Positions 23,471 through 34,860 of a stretch of DNA of 64,000 nucleotides are shown here, one piece after another (within the stretch, counting starts at the first letter, position 1; each line of letters opens with the position of its first letter). Under the pieces are notes generated by a model. That model saw nothing but the letters and a program-made list of their open reading frames with translations, was not told the origin of the DNA and did not search any database. The DNA comes from Botrytis cinerea B05.10 (Eukaryota > Ascomycota > Leotiomycetes > Helotiales > Sclerotiniaceae), in the NCBI RefSeq assembly GCF_000143535.2, contig NC_037315.1:310001-374000 (forward strand), read 5' to 3'. Position numbers and translations under genes: made by a program.

Positions 23471-24601
23471 ATGACTTCAGCAGTTGCAGAACAACCAATC
23501 TCCATTGCTATTGTAGGCTCCGGTCTAATCGGTCCTCGGCATGCACAATCGATTCTTCGAAATCCACAGGCCACTCTGCATTCCCTCACAGACCCTGCTC
23601 CACATGCCATCCAGATTGCGACTTCCCTATCGACCACCTACCACTCCTCGCTCCCCTCCCTTCTCTCATCCTCTCCGCTACCAACGACAGTCCTCATCTG
23701 CACCCCAAACCATACCCATGTTCCTATAGCTATCTCTTGTATCGAAGCTGGCATAAAACATGTCTTGGTGGAAAAGCCCGTCTCGACATCCATTCAAGAG
23801 GGCGTTGAGTTGTTGTCCGTTGCAAAAGAGCATGATGCTACCATATTAGTCGGTCATCATCGACGCTTCAACCCCTATCTTGTGTCCGCCAAAACTGAGC
23901 TTGATTCTGGAGTACTCGGTCAAATAATCGGTGTGCAAGGTATATGGGCGTTGAAAAAATCCTCATCATATTTTGATGGCATTGGAGAATGGAGAAGAAA
24001 TGGGGAGAGCGGCGGTGTGGTGCTCATTAATTTGATACATGAGCTCGATCTGTTACAATACCTACTAGGTAAGATTACTATGGTGTCTGCTATTGAGAGT
24101 AAGAAAACTAGAGGCTTTGATGCTGAAGAAGGAGGGGCGATAATATTGCGATTTGAGAGTGGAGTAGTAGGAACATTTATGCTAAGCGATGCTGTTCCTT
24201 CCCCGTGGAATTTCGAAGCTGGTACTGGAGAGAACCCTACAATCCCTAAGGTAGATATGGAGAACGGCGCGGGTGGTTTTTATAGAATATTGGGAACGAG
24301 GGGAGGTATAAGTGTGCCTGATTTGACAAGGTGGAGTTATGAAGTTGGGGAAGGAGAGAAGGCGTGGAACGATAAGTTGAAGAAGGATGAAATATGTGTT
24401 GATACGGGCATCGTACCTTTTGATGAGCAGATCAAACACTTAGTCCAGGTAGTAAAGGAAGGTAAACAACCAATATGTAGTGGGGAAGAGGGTTTGAGCG
24501 CGATGGTAGTTTGTGAGGCAGTGAGAGTAGCAATGAAGAGTGGGGAGATGATTGAGATTGAAGGTCTTGATATTGTAAAGAGAAGTAGCAAGCAAAATTA
24601 A
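23471..24601 (+). CDS. Gfo/Idh/MocA-family oxidoreductase next to qutC
   Basis: This is an intronless gene of 376 residues. The N-terminal Rossmann fold starts with ISIAIVGSGLIGPRHAQ (GSGLIG at 16-21). The cofactor-domain motif HVLVEKPVSTS follows, then GHHRRFNPY, and a C-terminal alpha/beta substrate domain with LINLIHELDLLQYLLG. The Glu-Lys-Pro and the HELD His match the family catalytic pattern. The family oxidises sugars, inositols and cyclic polyols using NAD(P). No gene in the classical Aspergillus or Neurospora cluster corresponds to it in my memory. Its divergent pairing with qutC suggests co-regulation, and a cyclitol such as quinate, a derivative, or the QutG product would be a reasonable substrate. 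That substrate is inference. Confidence 0.88.
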   Translation: MTSAVAEQPISIAIVGSGLIGPRHAQSILRNPQATLHSLTDPAPHAIQIATSLSTTYHSSLPSLLSSSPLPTTVLICTPNHTHVPIAISCIEAGIKHVLVEKPVSTSIQEGVELLSVAKEHDATILVGHHRRFNPYLVSAKTELDSGVLGQIIGVQGIWALKKSSSYFDGIGEWRRNGESGGVVLINLIHELDLLQYLLGKITMVSAIESKKTRGFDAEEGGAIILRFESGVVGTFMLSDAVPSPWNFEAGTGENPTIPKVDMENGAGGFYRILGTRGGISVPDLTRWSYEVGEGEKAWNDKLKKDEICVDTGIVPFDEQIKHLVQVVKEGKQPICSGEEGLSAMVVCEAVRVAMKSGEMIEIEGLDIVKRSSKQN

Positions 24602-25461
24602 ATATTCAAACTCTCTCCAGGAGACTTGTGTCCCAAATCTTTTGTATTACAGCAAACCTCGGCGCTAATAAGATACGAAAGTAAGGCATTGAGTTATACC
24701 GATTCGTGTATCTTGTTTTGTCAGTCTTTCCCTTGCTAAGCGACCTCATATAGCAATTTTGCCCTCCAAAATTCTTTAATGCACAAGACTCGTACCAAAT
24801 ACCGACACTCCTCTTGCTCCATGATATACATAATCTGCCCTTTCGCTCTAAATAATTCCACGTTCTCACTTTGGGGGAAGTATTATCATGTATGTTACAT
24901 TACAAGATTCCACAACATCATCCTTTTACCACAAATTCATGCCTGATTATGTCATTTCGCCAATTCATTCCTCTTTGATAAAAGTCAATGTTAGATGGTA
25001 TAATGGGTCACAAAACGAGTAACAAAGCCATAGGGTTATGTCGCAAGTCATGAAGCTTGAGCTTCGATCAGGCAGGTGTATCAAGGAGTCTGATAATTAA
25101 CTCAACCAATATCGAAGTTATGAGTATCGCTCCTTTATTAACGACCGTTTGTTCATGAAATGGACCAAAGTAAACTTATATCTAAAGCCAGAACTAGCTA
25201 GAAACTGTCATTCTCATCTTGTGAATGCCTTGACGCACCGCATACTGATTAGTCAGAAAGGGAACCTGGCATAACGATTTTTGATTGGCCTATGACACGA
25301 GACTGTACTTGCTTATGTAAGCTCATCTCACGCTCCGCGCCTTGGTATATTTTATTGTAGTCATAACATGCAAACCTACTGTCATTATTATTCCAGAAAG
25401 GAAGCGATTGATAGCAAAACGAATTGCTTCGAAGGTCAGAGAATTTGTCTAGGATAGCAAG
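24602..25461. other. intergenic, esterase upstream region
   Basis: This 860-bp stretch shows no convincing gene. The 5' flank of the esterase is AT-rich with no clear operator. Confidence 0.5.
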
Positions 25462-26277
25462 ATGTCCTCGGAAAATCAGCGCAGGCTCCCAATTACCATT
25501 TTACCCCCCAAAGTTGCTACGGAACCGGCTCAACCTGCTACATTCATCTTCTTGCATGGCTATGGTTGGTCCGCCGATCAGTTCAATCAGCATCCTCCCA
25601 ATAGATTATCTGTCGCACATCATGTCCACAAGTCGCCCATACTTCAAAATGTCAAGGTCGTTATCCCAGAAGGTCTGGCAAACATTTGGCCTTCTCCCGG
25701 AAAGCATACCTGGTATAATATTGATCAGCCTGTCCCTTCAGCTGGGGATCCTTTAAAAACCGATGAATTTGGACAGCATCAATCTAATGTGCGCGATATT
25801 GAAGTTTCACTTGATTATTTTGAACATCTCATTGATATAGAGGTTGCAACGGGTACGCCTGCGAACAGAATCGTATTCATGGGAGATAGTCAGGGTGCTT
25901 CGATCTTGTATTTGTTTTTGCTCACTAGAAAAAAGGCTGCGGACGTTGCAGCTATCATCACATGGGCCGGGTTCTCCGCGACGCCGCTGGAAACAATAGC
26001 ACAGATGCGCGAAAAGAATGGACTGTCCGAAAGTTGGGCAAAGAAGACACGGTTGTATATGCTGCACGGAAGAGAGGACGTCTTCGTCCCTTTGTCTAGA
26101 TCCAAAGCTCTCGCAACTGTGCTTGACCAATATCGTGCCCGTGGTCAAGGTTTCGCCACTCTTGAGTGGGTGGTTCTTGATGGCTTGCGTCATTCCTTGG
26201 TTGAACCTGTTTGGCCTAATGTTCGACAGATTTTGGAGCACCTCTTAACAGAGAAAGAGTCAGCATCAAAGCTGTGA
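25462..26277 (+). CDS. phospholipase/carboxylesterase-family alpha/beta hydrolase
   Basis: This single-exon gene encodes 271 residues. Its alpha/beta-hydrolase landmarks are the oxyanion segment FIFLHGYGWSADQF (28-41), nucleophile Ser143 in GDSQGAS, Asp205 in HGREDVFVPL and His243 in GLRHSL. It resembles acyl-protein thioesterase/carboxylesterase proteins. There is no signal peptide, so it is probably cytosolic. It follows the oxidoreductase on the same strand, 860 bp away, at the edge of the quinate block. If it belongs to the cluster, cleaving a quinate ester such as chlorogenate after uptake would fit, but that is speculation. A general lipid or protein deacylase is as likely. Confidence 0.88.
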   Translation: MSSENQRRLPITILPPKVATEPAQPATFIFLHGYGWSADQFNQHPPNRLSVAHHVHKSPILQNVKVVIPEGLANIWPSPGKHTWYNIDQPVPSAGDPLKTDEFGQHQSNVRDIEVSLDYFEHLIDIEVATGTPANRIVFMGDSQGASILYLFLLTRKKAADVAAIITWAGFSATPLETIAQMREKNGLSESWAKKTRLYMLHGREDVFVPLSRSKALATVLDQYRARGQGFATLEWVVLDGLRHSLVEPVWPNVRQILEHLLTEKESASKL

Positions 26278-28944
26278 AGCTAGATATAACATTCCTGTGA
26301 TATTCATATATGATTTTATCGTCCTCTACAATTTTTGACTTGTTATCAATTTTCATGCCAAGGCTGAGTGCAAAACCATACATACAAGGACGTATTCGCG
26401 CGACGGAGCAATTTATCTGTATTGGAGCTCGATGCAAAATAGAAATAGGAACGAAAGGATAGGCAAAAAAAAATTGGGAAGAGAATAGTGAATAGTAGAA
26501 AAGGGGATCAGATAATATTAATTGTTTGAACAAAGGTATGGATGAATGGCGAGGAGCGGTCGAACACAAGAAGTAGTGGTAGAATTTTCATTGGACAAAG
26601 ACTTAATAATGAAACAAAGATATAAGGAATTCAGATGAATGCTGAGGATGAGGACGAACTTTTAAATTCAACCCCACAGGGGAACCAACGGCATAGTACG
26701 CACTAGTTCTTATTAAGGTGTTTCGATTTTCATACGTTGATGTGCAAGCAGCCTGTTAACTGACTCGGCCAAGGTGTAAGGTTGTCGATTTGGTGTAGAG
26801 ATATCTTCTCAACTGCGGTACATATATTGCTAAAGCGATACAATGTCATGAGTGAATTTCAATGAAAACTGTGGAGCTAAGTGGGTTTGAGGTAATCGAC
26901 CACATCTAAGCAACTGTTCTTACGAAACTTTTCAAAGTTCTCCTAGAACTGACGACTATTAGAGACTGGATTGTTCAGGAATCCATGCTAGAGAATTTGG
27001 CTTGTTGGACTCTGCACTTCCTCCGCGTAGCACTACTCGCAAAAAGTTTGGTTTTAAGATCTGATGGGGCTGATCTAAGTATCACAAGAATTGTTCAAAG
27101 CTCATCTATCACTTCTACCATACATTCTCGATGATAGATATGGTGTATTGATACTGTTCCAGAGTTGGAAACTTGCTCGAATTGCACCCATGAAATAAGC
27201 AGTATTCGTACACCATGGCACATTCATCCATGTTGCAAATTTTCAAAAAATTCAAACCACGTTTTGTCTGCCTTCTTTCCTTGTTTTTTGACAGATAGTC
27301 CCCGCTGTAATATATCAAAAATGATTAGTCTTTCTTGATTGTGAATCCATCGCGAAACTGGCCGATCAAATGCTTGATTCAGTAAATATCACGCGCTTGA
27401 ATTGTTATTCAACAGGCTGGAGTTCATTTTCGAGAGTTCGTTGTTTGAAGAGCTATTGGCGCTTTGTCATACTTTCAAAACTCACAGATGTATGGTCTGT
27501 TTCTGTTTGTGTGGTTTTTCCACCTGTCCCTTCGTACCTTTCGAGGAAATTTGGTAGCACGTGGCAGAAGCAGACCCTCGAAAGAGCTGGTGATTTTTCC
27601 ACGGGATGATCTCAAAACCCAACCGCATATCAGTCGTTGATCATTTGTTACTCTTGAAACGCACATCGATAACTCAAGTAACGCTCACCTCCCTATACTA
27701 TCAGCCGATCACGATTGTATAAGAAATTCTATACTTCAAAGTCATAGATAGATATACTTGATGCGAGAACTTGCTTGTTAAACTTAGAAACTGAGGGTCT
27801 GGAACAAAACTCGAAAACAAAATGGAAAAAATAAGTTCAATCATAGACTTTTTCAAAGAAACCTATTAACAGATGCCAAAAAAAAAAAAGCAGATGCGCA
27901 CTCCCCATAAGCCTCACTTTTTATTTGATTCGTAGATGTGCAGTTAGTGACGACATGTTTGTGAATGGTTCTCGTATTGGTGTATGCTTAAGCCCCGTTT
28001 AGTTCGATACATGTATATTGGGTTCTTAAGTGAATTTAGATAAGAAACAAAACTGACTGCTTACTGCTACTTTGCTATCATTTGATCCATGAAACTTTAC
28101 AGTCAATTGAGGGGGAACCCTAAGGCGTAAAATGATGGTATGTTCTATTTCATTGTACAGGTGTTTTAAAGCATAGATTTCGAGTGAAAGCATGCGCTGG
28201 TTGATAGCATACCCTCGCTTATCTGCCAAGCCAATTAGCCTCAACCAAGATTCAGTCAATCTACATTATCTTCAATCTTGGAAGATATGACCTTTACCAA
28301 CCGAAGATGTAGGGCGTTTTTTTGATGCTACTTCTGAAACTTCGAAGGTGCTGGTTTTAACGACGTGTATCGAATTACCATTACGCCGTATTTATGGCTA
28401 CTAAAAGCTCTCGAAAATCTTGATTTATGATATAAATACGCATGACTTGCATCAACACGGACCCAATGTATCTAAGATAGTTAGGGAGTATGCGACATAC
28501 CCTAGAAAACATCACAGTGTCATTCCAAGAGAGTCAAAGTATCTACCATTCAAAGTGTTGTCGAATGAAATGTATTTTGTAGCTAATGCAGAGGCGAAGG
28601 TCATGATTTAGTCGCAGATATTTAGGGGGTAGTGTGTTCTCTTCATACTTTTAATATGTTTTATGATCTACAGATAAGTAAAAAATTAAAGAAGAAGTGA
28701 AAGTAAAGCAGTAGCTAGCTTCACTTCGTACGTCTTTCATGTGTCATTTACCGAGGATTTTGGTTAACACAAACAGGCGGCGGATAGATCTTGATTTTAT
28801 CTCCACCAATAGAATACTCATACATAATCAGCAAGCATTGATTGTTAAAGAATTTGAATAATTCACACTAAAAAATCTCGCGTTGAAGTATCAAATGCAC
28901 ACTAGTGCTCTCACAAAACTCCACTGTATCTCTCGCCATGTTTC
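26278..28944. other. 2.7-kb gene-poor stretch
   Basis: Only short open frames occur, without family motifs. An A11 run sits near 27880. The base composition is moderately AT-rich but not as depleted as the transposon at 47.4-49.2 kb. I see no inverted repeats or transposase remnants by eye. Confidence 0.5.
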
Positions 28945-29861
28945 CTAATCCCTGTCAATATTCCCGACATCCTCCAAGAATTTGGAAATTTTGTCTCCAT
29001 TTTCTAAGCGACATGTTAATAAATCAATCATAGGCAGTATGAAGGAGAGGAAAGATTGAACTAACGTGACATATAGTAGTCCCAAGCCTGCACAACATCA
29101 AATGTGGCTTCCACATCAGTCTCGTTGATATCGAAACACCTCTCATCAAGATACTTACGCAAGGCTTTATTTACTTCTTCTTCTGCAACATTTCTGGAGG
29201 TTAGTAGACGCCTGTATTCCTCGGCTACTTTGCATCCTTCTGCGTGAAGTCGAGTTATCTTTGTTTCTGTGTAATTTGTTCGAGTGAAGCCCCATTCGAG
29301 AGCGAGTTTGGTGTATTCCCACTGGGCATCATCATATATTATCTTCATTAATTTGATCACTCTAGGTGGATTCGTGACTGAAAAACTGACTGTAGTCCTA
29401 GAAGGGTGATCGCACCAGATTTTATTAACAAAATCAGGTCTGCGAAACTCTGTAATGAATAGATTGAAAGAGCCATCGAGTTGATCTGCACATATAAATA
29501 TCAGTAATGCACATGACGGAATGATCGCCGAAGAGTTTTGATTACAATTCTCAGATCCAGCAAAGCTTTCCCAAGATCGAAGAATGCCCAACGTTTCATA
29601 CACCTCGTTCTGATTGATTCGTTGTTCCATGGATGTGTATCTGGATTCAGGCATCATCTTATTTTCAGATATGTCGGATATGTATGCAGCAGCCAGATTT
29701 GTCCCAACAATCAAAGATTCTGCGGCTCTAGATCCGAGTGAGAGTGATGGGGGGAAACATTTTTTGTGGCAGAGGAAAGTGAGGATCATCTTTGCAAACA
29801 GCCAATTGTTTCCAAAGAGGAACCGAGCAAGTTCAATGTAGTCTTTTCGCTCTATTTCCAT
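28945..29861 (-). CDS. hypothetical protein, about 284 residues
   Basis: Exon 1 (29861-29066) is a clear open frame from an ATG. A GTTAGT donor and CTTAG acceptor with a TTAAC branch-like word give a second exon (29003-28945) ending NGDKISKFLEDVGNIDRD. The product is soluble, with no signal peptide, and has a charged helical C-terminal half (ITRLHAEGCKVAEEYRRLL). I do not recognise the family. The size and charge pattern are loosely like the tail region of fungal BTB proteins, two of which lie at 43-47 kb, but no BTB core is visible. It is isolated between gene-poor stretches, so it may be lineage-specific. Confidence 0.55.
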
Positions 29862-30790
29862 CTTTTGTTTGTCGTCTACTTGGAAGGTAGATGTATTGAC
29901 TTGGTTTAAAGATTAGCTTAAGGTTTTATGAGATTATGGATGAAACCTACATTGTTGAAGAGGAACACTTGTGACATTATTCTTGGAGATCATCGTGTCA
30001 AAGTGCGTAAAACGTAAATGGGGATCTGTCTTTGAAGAGATTTGAAGAAATTTGCAGTGAATCTTAAATATGTTTTAAGCATAGACTACTTCAGTTCGCC
30101 TGTTCAAATATGCTGTAAACCTTCTCAGAAGTGATTGTACGAAGTTGGATTGTGGTGAAGGGTTTGTACTTAAATTTTTTAAGGGAAGGAGGTACTTTAA
30201 CAAGCTGGGTATGGAGAATACTTAAGTCCCAAGAAGATACTCCAAATCGAAAGATAAGATTCATTGAACCAAACCGAATGACTCGATTTGATAAAGTGAA
30301 TTGCGGCTTGATCGTATACAGAAACTAAAGCACCTGATTCCCGCGACGATCTCTCAATTTATCAAAATCTGTTCTGGACTTCCAGAGAAGGAAATATCAC
30401 TTTTAACATGCCACAATAAGAGAGCTTAGAATTAGAAGTATTCGAATCGTCGTATGGAATGGTCATGGAAAGGAGTCAGTTGAGTAGCCGATCAAATCAG
30501 GTCACTCGTTGACTAAATGTGACTAATTGTAGTCATAAGTTGGAGCACCATACATGGTCAATGAATGAAACAAACTTGAGCTGAATAATTGCGACGCTGA
30601 GAATCAGAATCTAGGGAATTTCCCCAAACTAAGTTCATAGAAGAAAAAACAGCACGCTGACACGGAATACAAGCAGCGCTTCATCATTAAATATTAACCT
30701 CAACTCCATCTATATGCAATCCGCAACTCGCAACCCAGGACTCAAAATCCAAACCACCAAAAATGCAAAACCCATCCAAACCACCCCCAG
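29862..30790. other. intergenic, no supported gene
   Basis: This is the upstream region of the hypothetical gene and the 3' flank of the berberine-type oxidase. A 65-codon frame at 30131-30328 has no features. Confidence 0.5.
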
Positions 30791-32613
30791 TTACTCCCCT
30801 CTAACTTCCACAGGCAAAACTCCCACATTCCCAATAGCTTGCGGATCTAAAATACACATTCGTTAGAAATTCCTTCTCACACCAGTGACATCACACCAAA
30901 CACATCTTCACACACACCATCCACACCAGCATCTGTCCCAACACAAAAGCCAAGAAAAAAAACCACTTACTCCAAAACACAAACCCACTATCCACATCCG
31001 TCTTTATACCCAACAATCTATCATACGTACTATTTCCATAATACTGTTCCGCCGCTTCTTCCGCCGACAGATCCGGATCCACGTAATTCACATAGCCGGA
31101 GAAATTGCCGCTTGGTTGCGCGTCGATAACCGCGACCGTCATACCTTCAATCACGTCTGTGATGCGATTATCCCAGGGTGGCAAATGGTTGGGCGTGTAT
31201 CCGTAATTTTGGAATACCCAGAGCGCGTCCATATCTGCATGACTGGAGGAGGATAGCTCTCCGCTATCGATCGCGGAGCCGGGGGCACCGTACAGATTGA
31301 TGATGGAGAAATATGGGATCTCTGAAGATTGATGAGAGAGGATGTAGGAGAAAAACGCATGGACCGCTTCGGGGGAAAGAGGTTTTTCATTCTTGGTCAC
31401 GAGAGATTTGACATAGAAGGTGTCGTGTAAATCGTAGTTTAGGAGGGGTTGAGCTAGCGGATCAGGAGCTGCGAGTGTAGCTAGTGTGTCGATCCAAGAA
31501 AGATTTGTGATGTTTCGGGAATCGATATCGAAGCCGGATACAAGTTGAGGGAAGACGATGTCCCGGAAGTGGACAAGATCGCAAAAGGTGCACATTCCTG
31601 TGATTGCGAGACCACCCGCACTATTGACGTTGAATCCAAATGATATATTCGGTGTAAGTAAAGGGCTCTTCAGAACGAAATCCTGCGTCCTCAAAAATGC
31701 AGTAGAGACTTTGTCTGCGCTGGAAAGCGTAGATGAGAGATTGGCCGTGAAATATGTCACTTCGGCTGGTGCAGCCAATGTTTGCATATAGAAATTTGTG
31801 ACAATGCCAAAAGCATCGGCGGCGCCTCGTAATGCGTACCAGAGATCTGTATTCTCAGTTTCGGTTGTGTGAACCAATGTGCCGTTGGCGAGAACAACGT
31901 CGAGGCCAACAATTGTATCGAGTGCTAGTCCCCAAAGACGGGAATCATAGCCATATCCTCCATGAGTTGCATGACCACCTGATCACCAGATTAGAACAGG
32001 CTCATACCAACAACGCAGTTTTAGCATAAGTATCTTACCTATCCCAACACCAGCACACGTTCCGTGCGGTAAAGCTCTTCCGCCCTGCTCATGAATACCC
32101 AACGCCACATTACCCAATCTCTGTCCCGCACCTATCTTCGCAATATACGATTCTGCATGCCCAAACGTCAAAACCTCATCCCCCCTCATAAAAAAAAATA
32201 GGTACAAACAGAAACTCACTCTGATCCACCAAAATCTCATCAAACCCACTCATATCGACCACCACACTGCCATTCTTCCCCCCAATGCTATAACTCGCAT
32301 AACTATGTCCCCCACCCCTTGGCTGAACCTTCAAACCCGCCCTCGCAGCACAAACCACACTATTCCCTACCTGCTCCTCCGTCTTCGGCAACGTTACCAC
32401 CGTAGGTGTATACTGCAGACGTAAATTGAAAGGAGTAGTCAAATTGGCCCAATTCGGAGAAGTAGCATTCGAATAGGGAACGGAGCGCGCCTGAAGACAT
32501 TGTTGCAGGATATGGGAGGCCTGCAATTCAGGATCCGAGGGCGGAGTTTGGGAGAATGAGCGCCGGGTAAATGTGCTGAGGATAAGCGAGGTAAGGGGGA
32601 GTCGAAGATACAT
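30791..32613 (-). CDS. secreted berberine-bridge-type FAD oxidase
   Basis: Four exons (32613-32220, 32152-32039, 31978-30971, 30846-30791) give about 523 residues. A hydrophobic N-terminus (MYLRLPLTSLILSTF) is a probable signal peptide. The FAD_binding_4 domain is evident. PRGGGHSYASYS carries His103, and HGTCAGVGIGGHATHGGYG carries Cys164. Both flavin-linking residues of the bicovalent VAO/glucooligosaccharide-oxidase group are present. The last exon supplies NPQAIG, completing the BBE signature FWNPQAIG. Such enzymes oxidise sugars, oligosaccharides or alkaloid-like substrates with O2, producing H2O2 outside the cell. The substrate here is unknown. Several NxS/T sites fit a secreted glycoprotein. 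Confidence 0.92.
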
Positions 32614-33085
32614 TATGATTGGTGATTCTTTTTGGAGGGGACTCTCGTTGTTATTGTTGTTGTAGAAATGATAGGCTAGGGAAGGAGCACCGGGACTAGG
32701 AGGGGAATGCTCATTCTATAGTCGCGGCATTTTTGAACAATTGCTGCGACTTCATTCCTGATGATGGTAACCTTTCGTTTGCGCAAATTTGATGGCCTAA
32801 TCCGGGATAATTTCAACGCAAAATTACCCGGAACAAAAATTTCCAGCCTCACTTGACAGAAAAACTCCTCAAACCCGAAAGCATGTAGGAAATACTAAAC
32901 GAGAAATGAGAAATTGCGAAAAGCAGAATAGATTGGTTGAAAAAAGTTTTATAATTTATAACAGATATCTAATTTGGTGTTCAGATGCAATTGTCATCTA
33001 TACCTTCCCGCCACCAATGACAGCTCCCAAACGCCGTTCTCATCTTATCATACGTTGAAGTATTAATTGCAAGATTGAGATAATA
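32614..33085. other. intergenic spacer
   Basis: This 472-bp stretch lies between the oxidase start and the lipoyl synthase stop. No gene or repeat was recognised. Confidence 0.5.
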
Positions 33086-34368
33086 TTATACAATCGCTTT
33101 AGCCATTCCAGTCGATTCATCGGTCAATATCGTTAAACCCTTTCTCTTCTTGAGAACATTCTCTATGAATGCCTCACCAGCTTTGTATGAACTTCTTACT
33201 AGAGGTCCACTGGCACAGTATAAGAAACCAAGATCTAACGCGCGTTGACGCCACATCTCGAAAGCTTCGGGCGTAATATATTCCTCTACTTTCATATGAC
33301 GCTTAGTTGGGCGCATATATTGGCCGAAAGTAACAACATCAACATTAACTTCTCGAAGATCTAGTCATAAATTATTAGCAATGCACTGTGTTGAAGACGG
33401 ACAAGTATCATACCTCTCAATGTTTGCCACAATGCTTCTTCGGTTTCTCCCAGCCCAAGCATAATACTTGTCTTCGTAATTAAGGAAGGCTTAGCCTTCT
33501 TTGCCGCATCCAAAACCTTCAAACTTTGTCTATATTTCGCTCTTCGATCGCGAACAAACGGTGTGAGTTCCTCGGTAGTCTCCATGTTATGCGCATAAAC
33601 ATCCAAACCACTCTCGGCGACCAACTTCACCATTTCCAAATCTCCCGCATAATCACCCGTCAAAGCCTCAACCAATATCGACGACTTCTTTTGCTTAATC
33701 TTCATAATGGTCTCTGCGAAATGTCTCGCCCCTCCATCTGCAAGATCATCTCGATCCACAGATGTCAAAACGACGTATCCCAAGCCCCATCTTGACAATG
33801 CTTCGGCAGTATGTTCCGGTTCATGAGGATCCAACGGAGCTGGCGCTTTTGAAGTTTTAACACTACAGAATCGACATCCTCTTGTGCAAGTATCTCCCAT
33901 CAACATAATTGTCGCCGTCGCAGCACTCTTATCACCGCCGCCCCAACAGTCCGAAATATTCGGACATCTTGCCTCCTCGCACACAGTATGTAAATTCAAA
34001 CCTCGCAGATCCTTCTTAATCTTCTTGTAATTCGAATTGTCAGGAATTGGCGTCTTCAACCATTCAGGTAATCTTGTGATTTGTCTCTTCTTTCCTGGTG
34101 GTCCAACCATCGCAGTTCGCAACTCGAGCGCATCCTCGGAGGTTAATGGCTTATCTGGCAGACCTACGAACTCGGAAAACGATGGAACGGCATTGATCTT
34201 GTCTTTGAAGTATGTAGGACGTCTTTTTGTGATAGGTTCTGGCTTGGATGCATCTGCCTCAGTGGCGAGGGAGCGTGTAGCTGTAGTGGGGATTGCAAGG
34301 ATATTTCTTGATGCCTGTCTCAATGGAGGTGCATTTAGACATCTGAATCTTGGTACCATCGATGCCAT
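33086..34368 (-). CDS. LIP5: lipoyl synthase, mitochondrial
   Basis: Two exons (34368-33414 and 33360-33086) flank a 53-bp intron and encode about 409 residues. This radical SAM enzyme inserts two sulfurs into the octanoyl group of lipoate-dependent enzymes in mitochondria. It has the N-terminal auxiliary cluster [12 protein letters not shown] (Cys130, 135, 141) and the radical SAM cluster CTRGCRFC (Cys161, 165, 168). The C-terminal RSSYKAGE supplies the conserved Arg-Ser-Ser. A basic, acid-free leader (residues 1-45) is a mitochondrial targeting sequence. The ATG at 34368 was chosen because the frame beyond it has only non-ATG codons. Confidence 0.97.
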
Positions 34369-34860
34369 CTTGAATATCCTGACTTGATATGCTGGCAATA
34401 AAAATGTTTACTGTTGAAATGTTGAGATTATTTTCTGATAAGGATGCTTGCAAATCGATGCTGATTACGTAATACACAAGCCCGCTGTTATCCGATTCCA
34501 TGAATCGCAAGAGTGCAATGTTGACATCAAAGACGTTGTTGAATAGAATTTCATTTTGGTATTTGACTGAGATGGTTCAATGGATATCACATAATTGTGC
34601 AAGTATACATCGACGGGGTAAATTGTAGAAATCGCAAGACTCATGAAATACTGAATAGTTATCGCAAACACCTCCCGGTGACCCTTCATTCACCCCGCCA
34701 AAAAAACTCACATGGAGTAAATATCCCTGTCACAGCAACCATTGCGTCTTCCAGCGCAAACATCAACAACCTCAATTTACAGCATATCAAGCCCACGATC
34801 TCTCTCTCAACCCAGGATTCTAGTTTACCTTCAACCAGTTAATAGACAGCATCTCCAAAA
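34369..34860. promoter_or_regulatory. lipoyl synthase / SPC19 divergent promoter
   Basis: This 492-bp region lies between two divergent housekeeping genes. No specific operator is visible. Confidence 0.5.
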
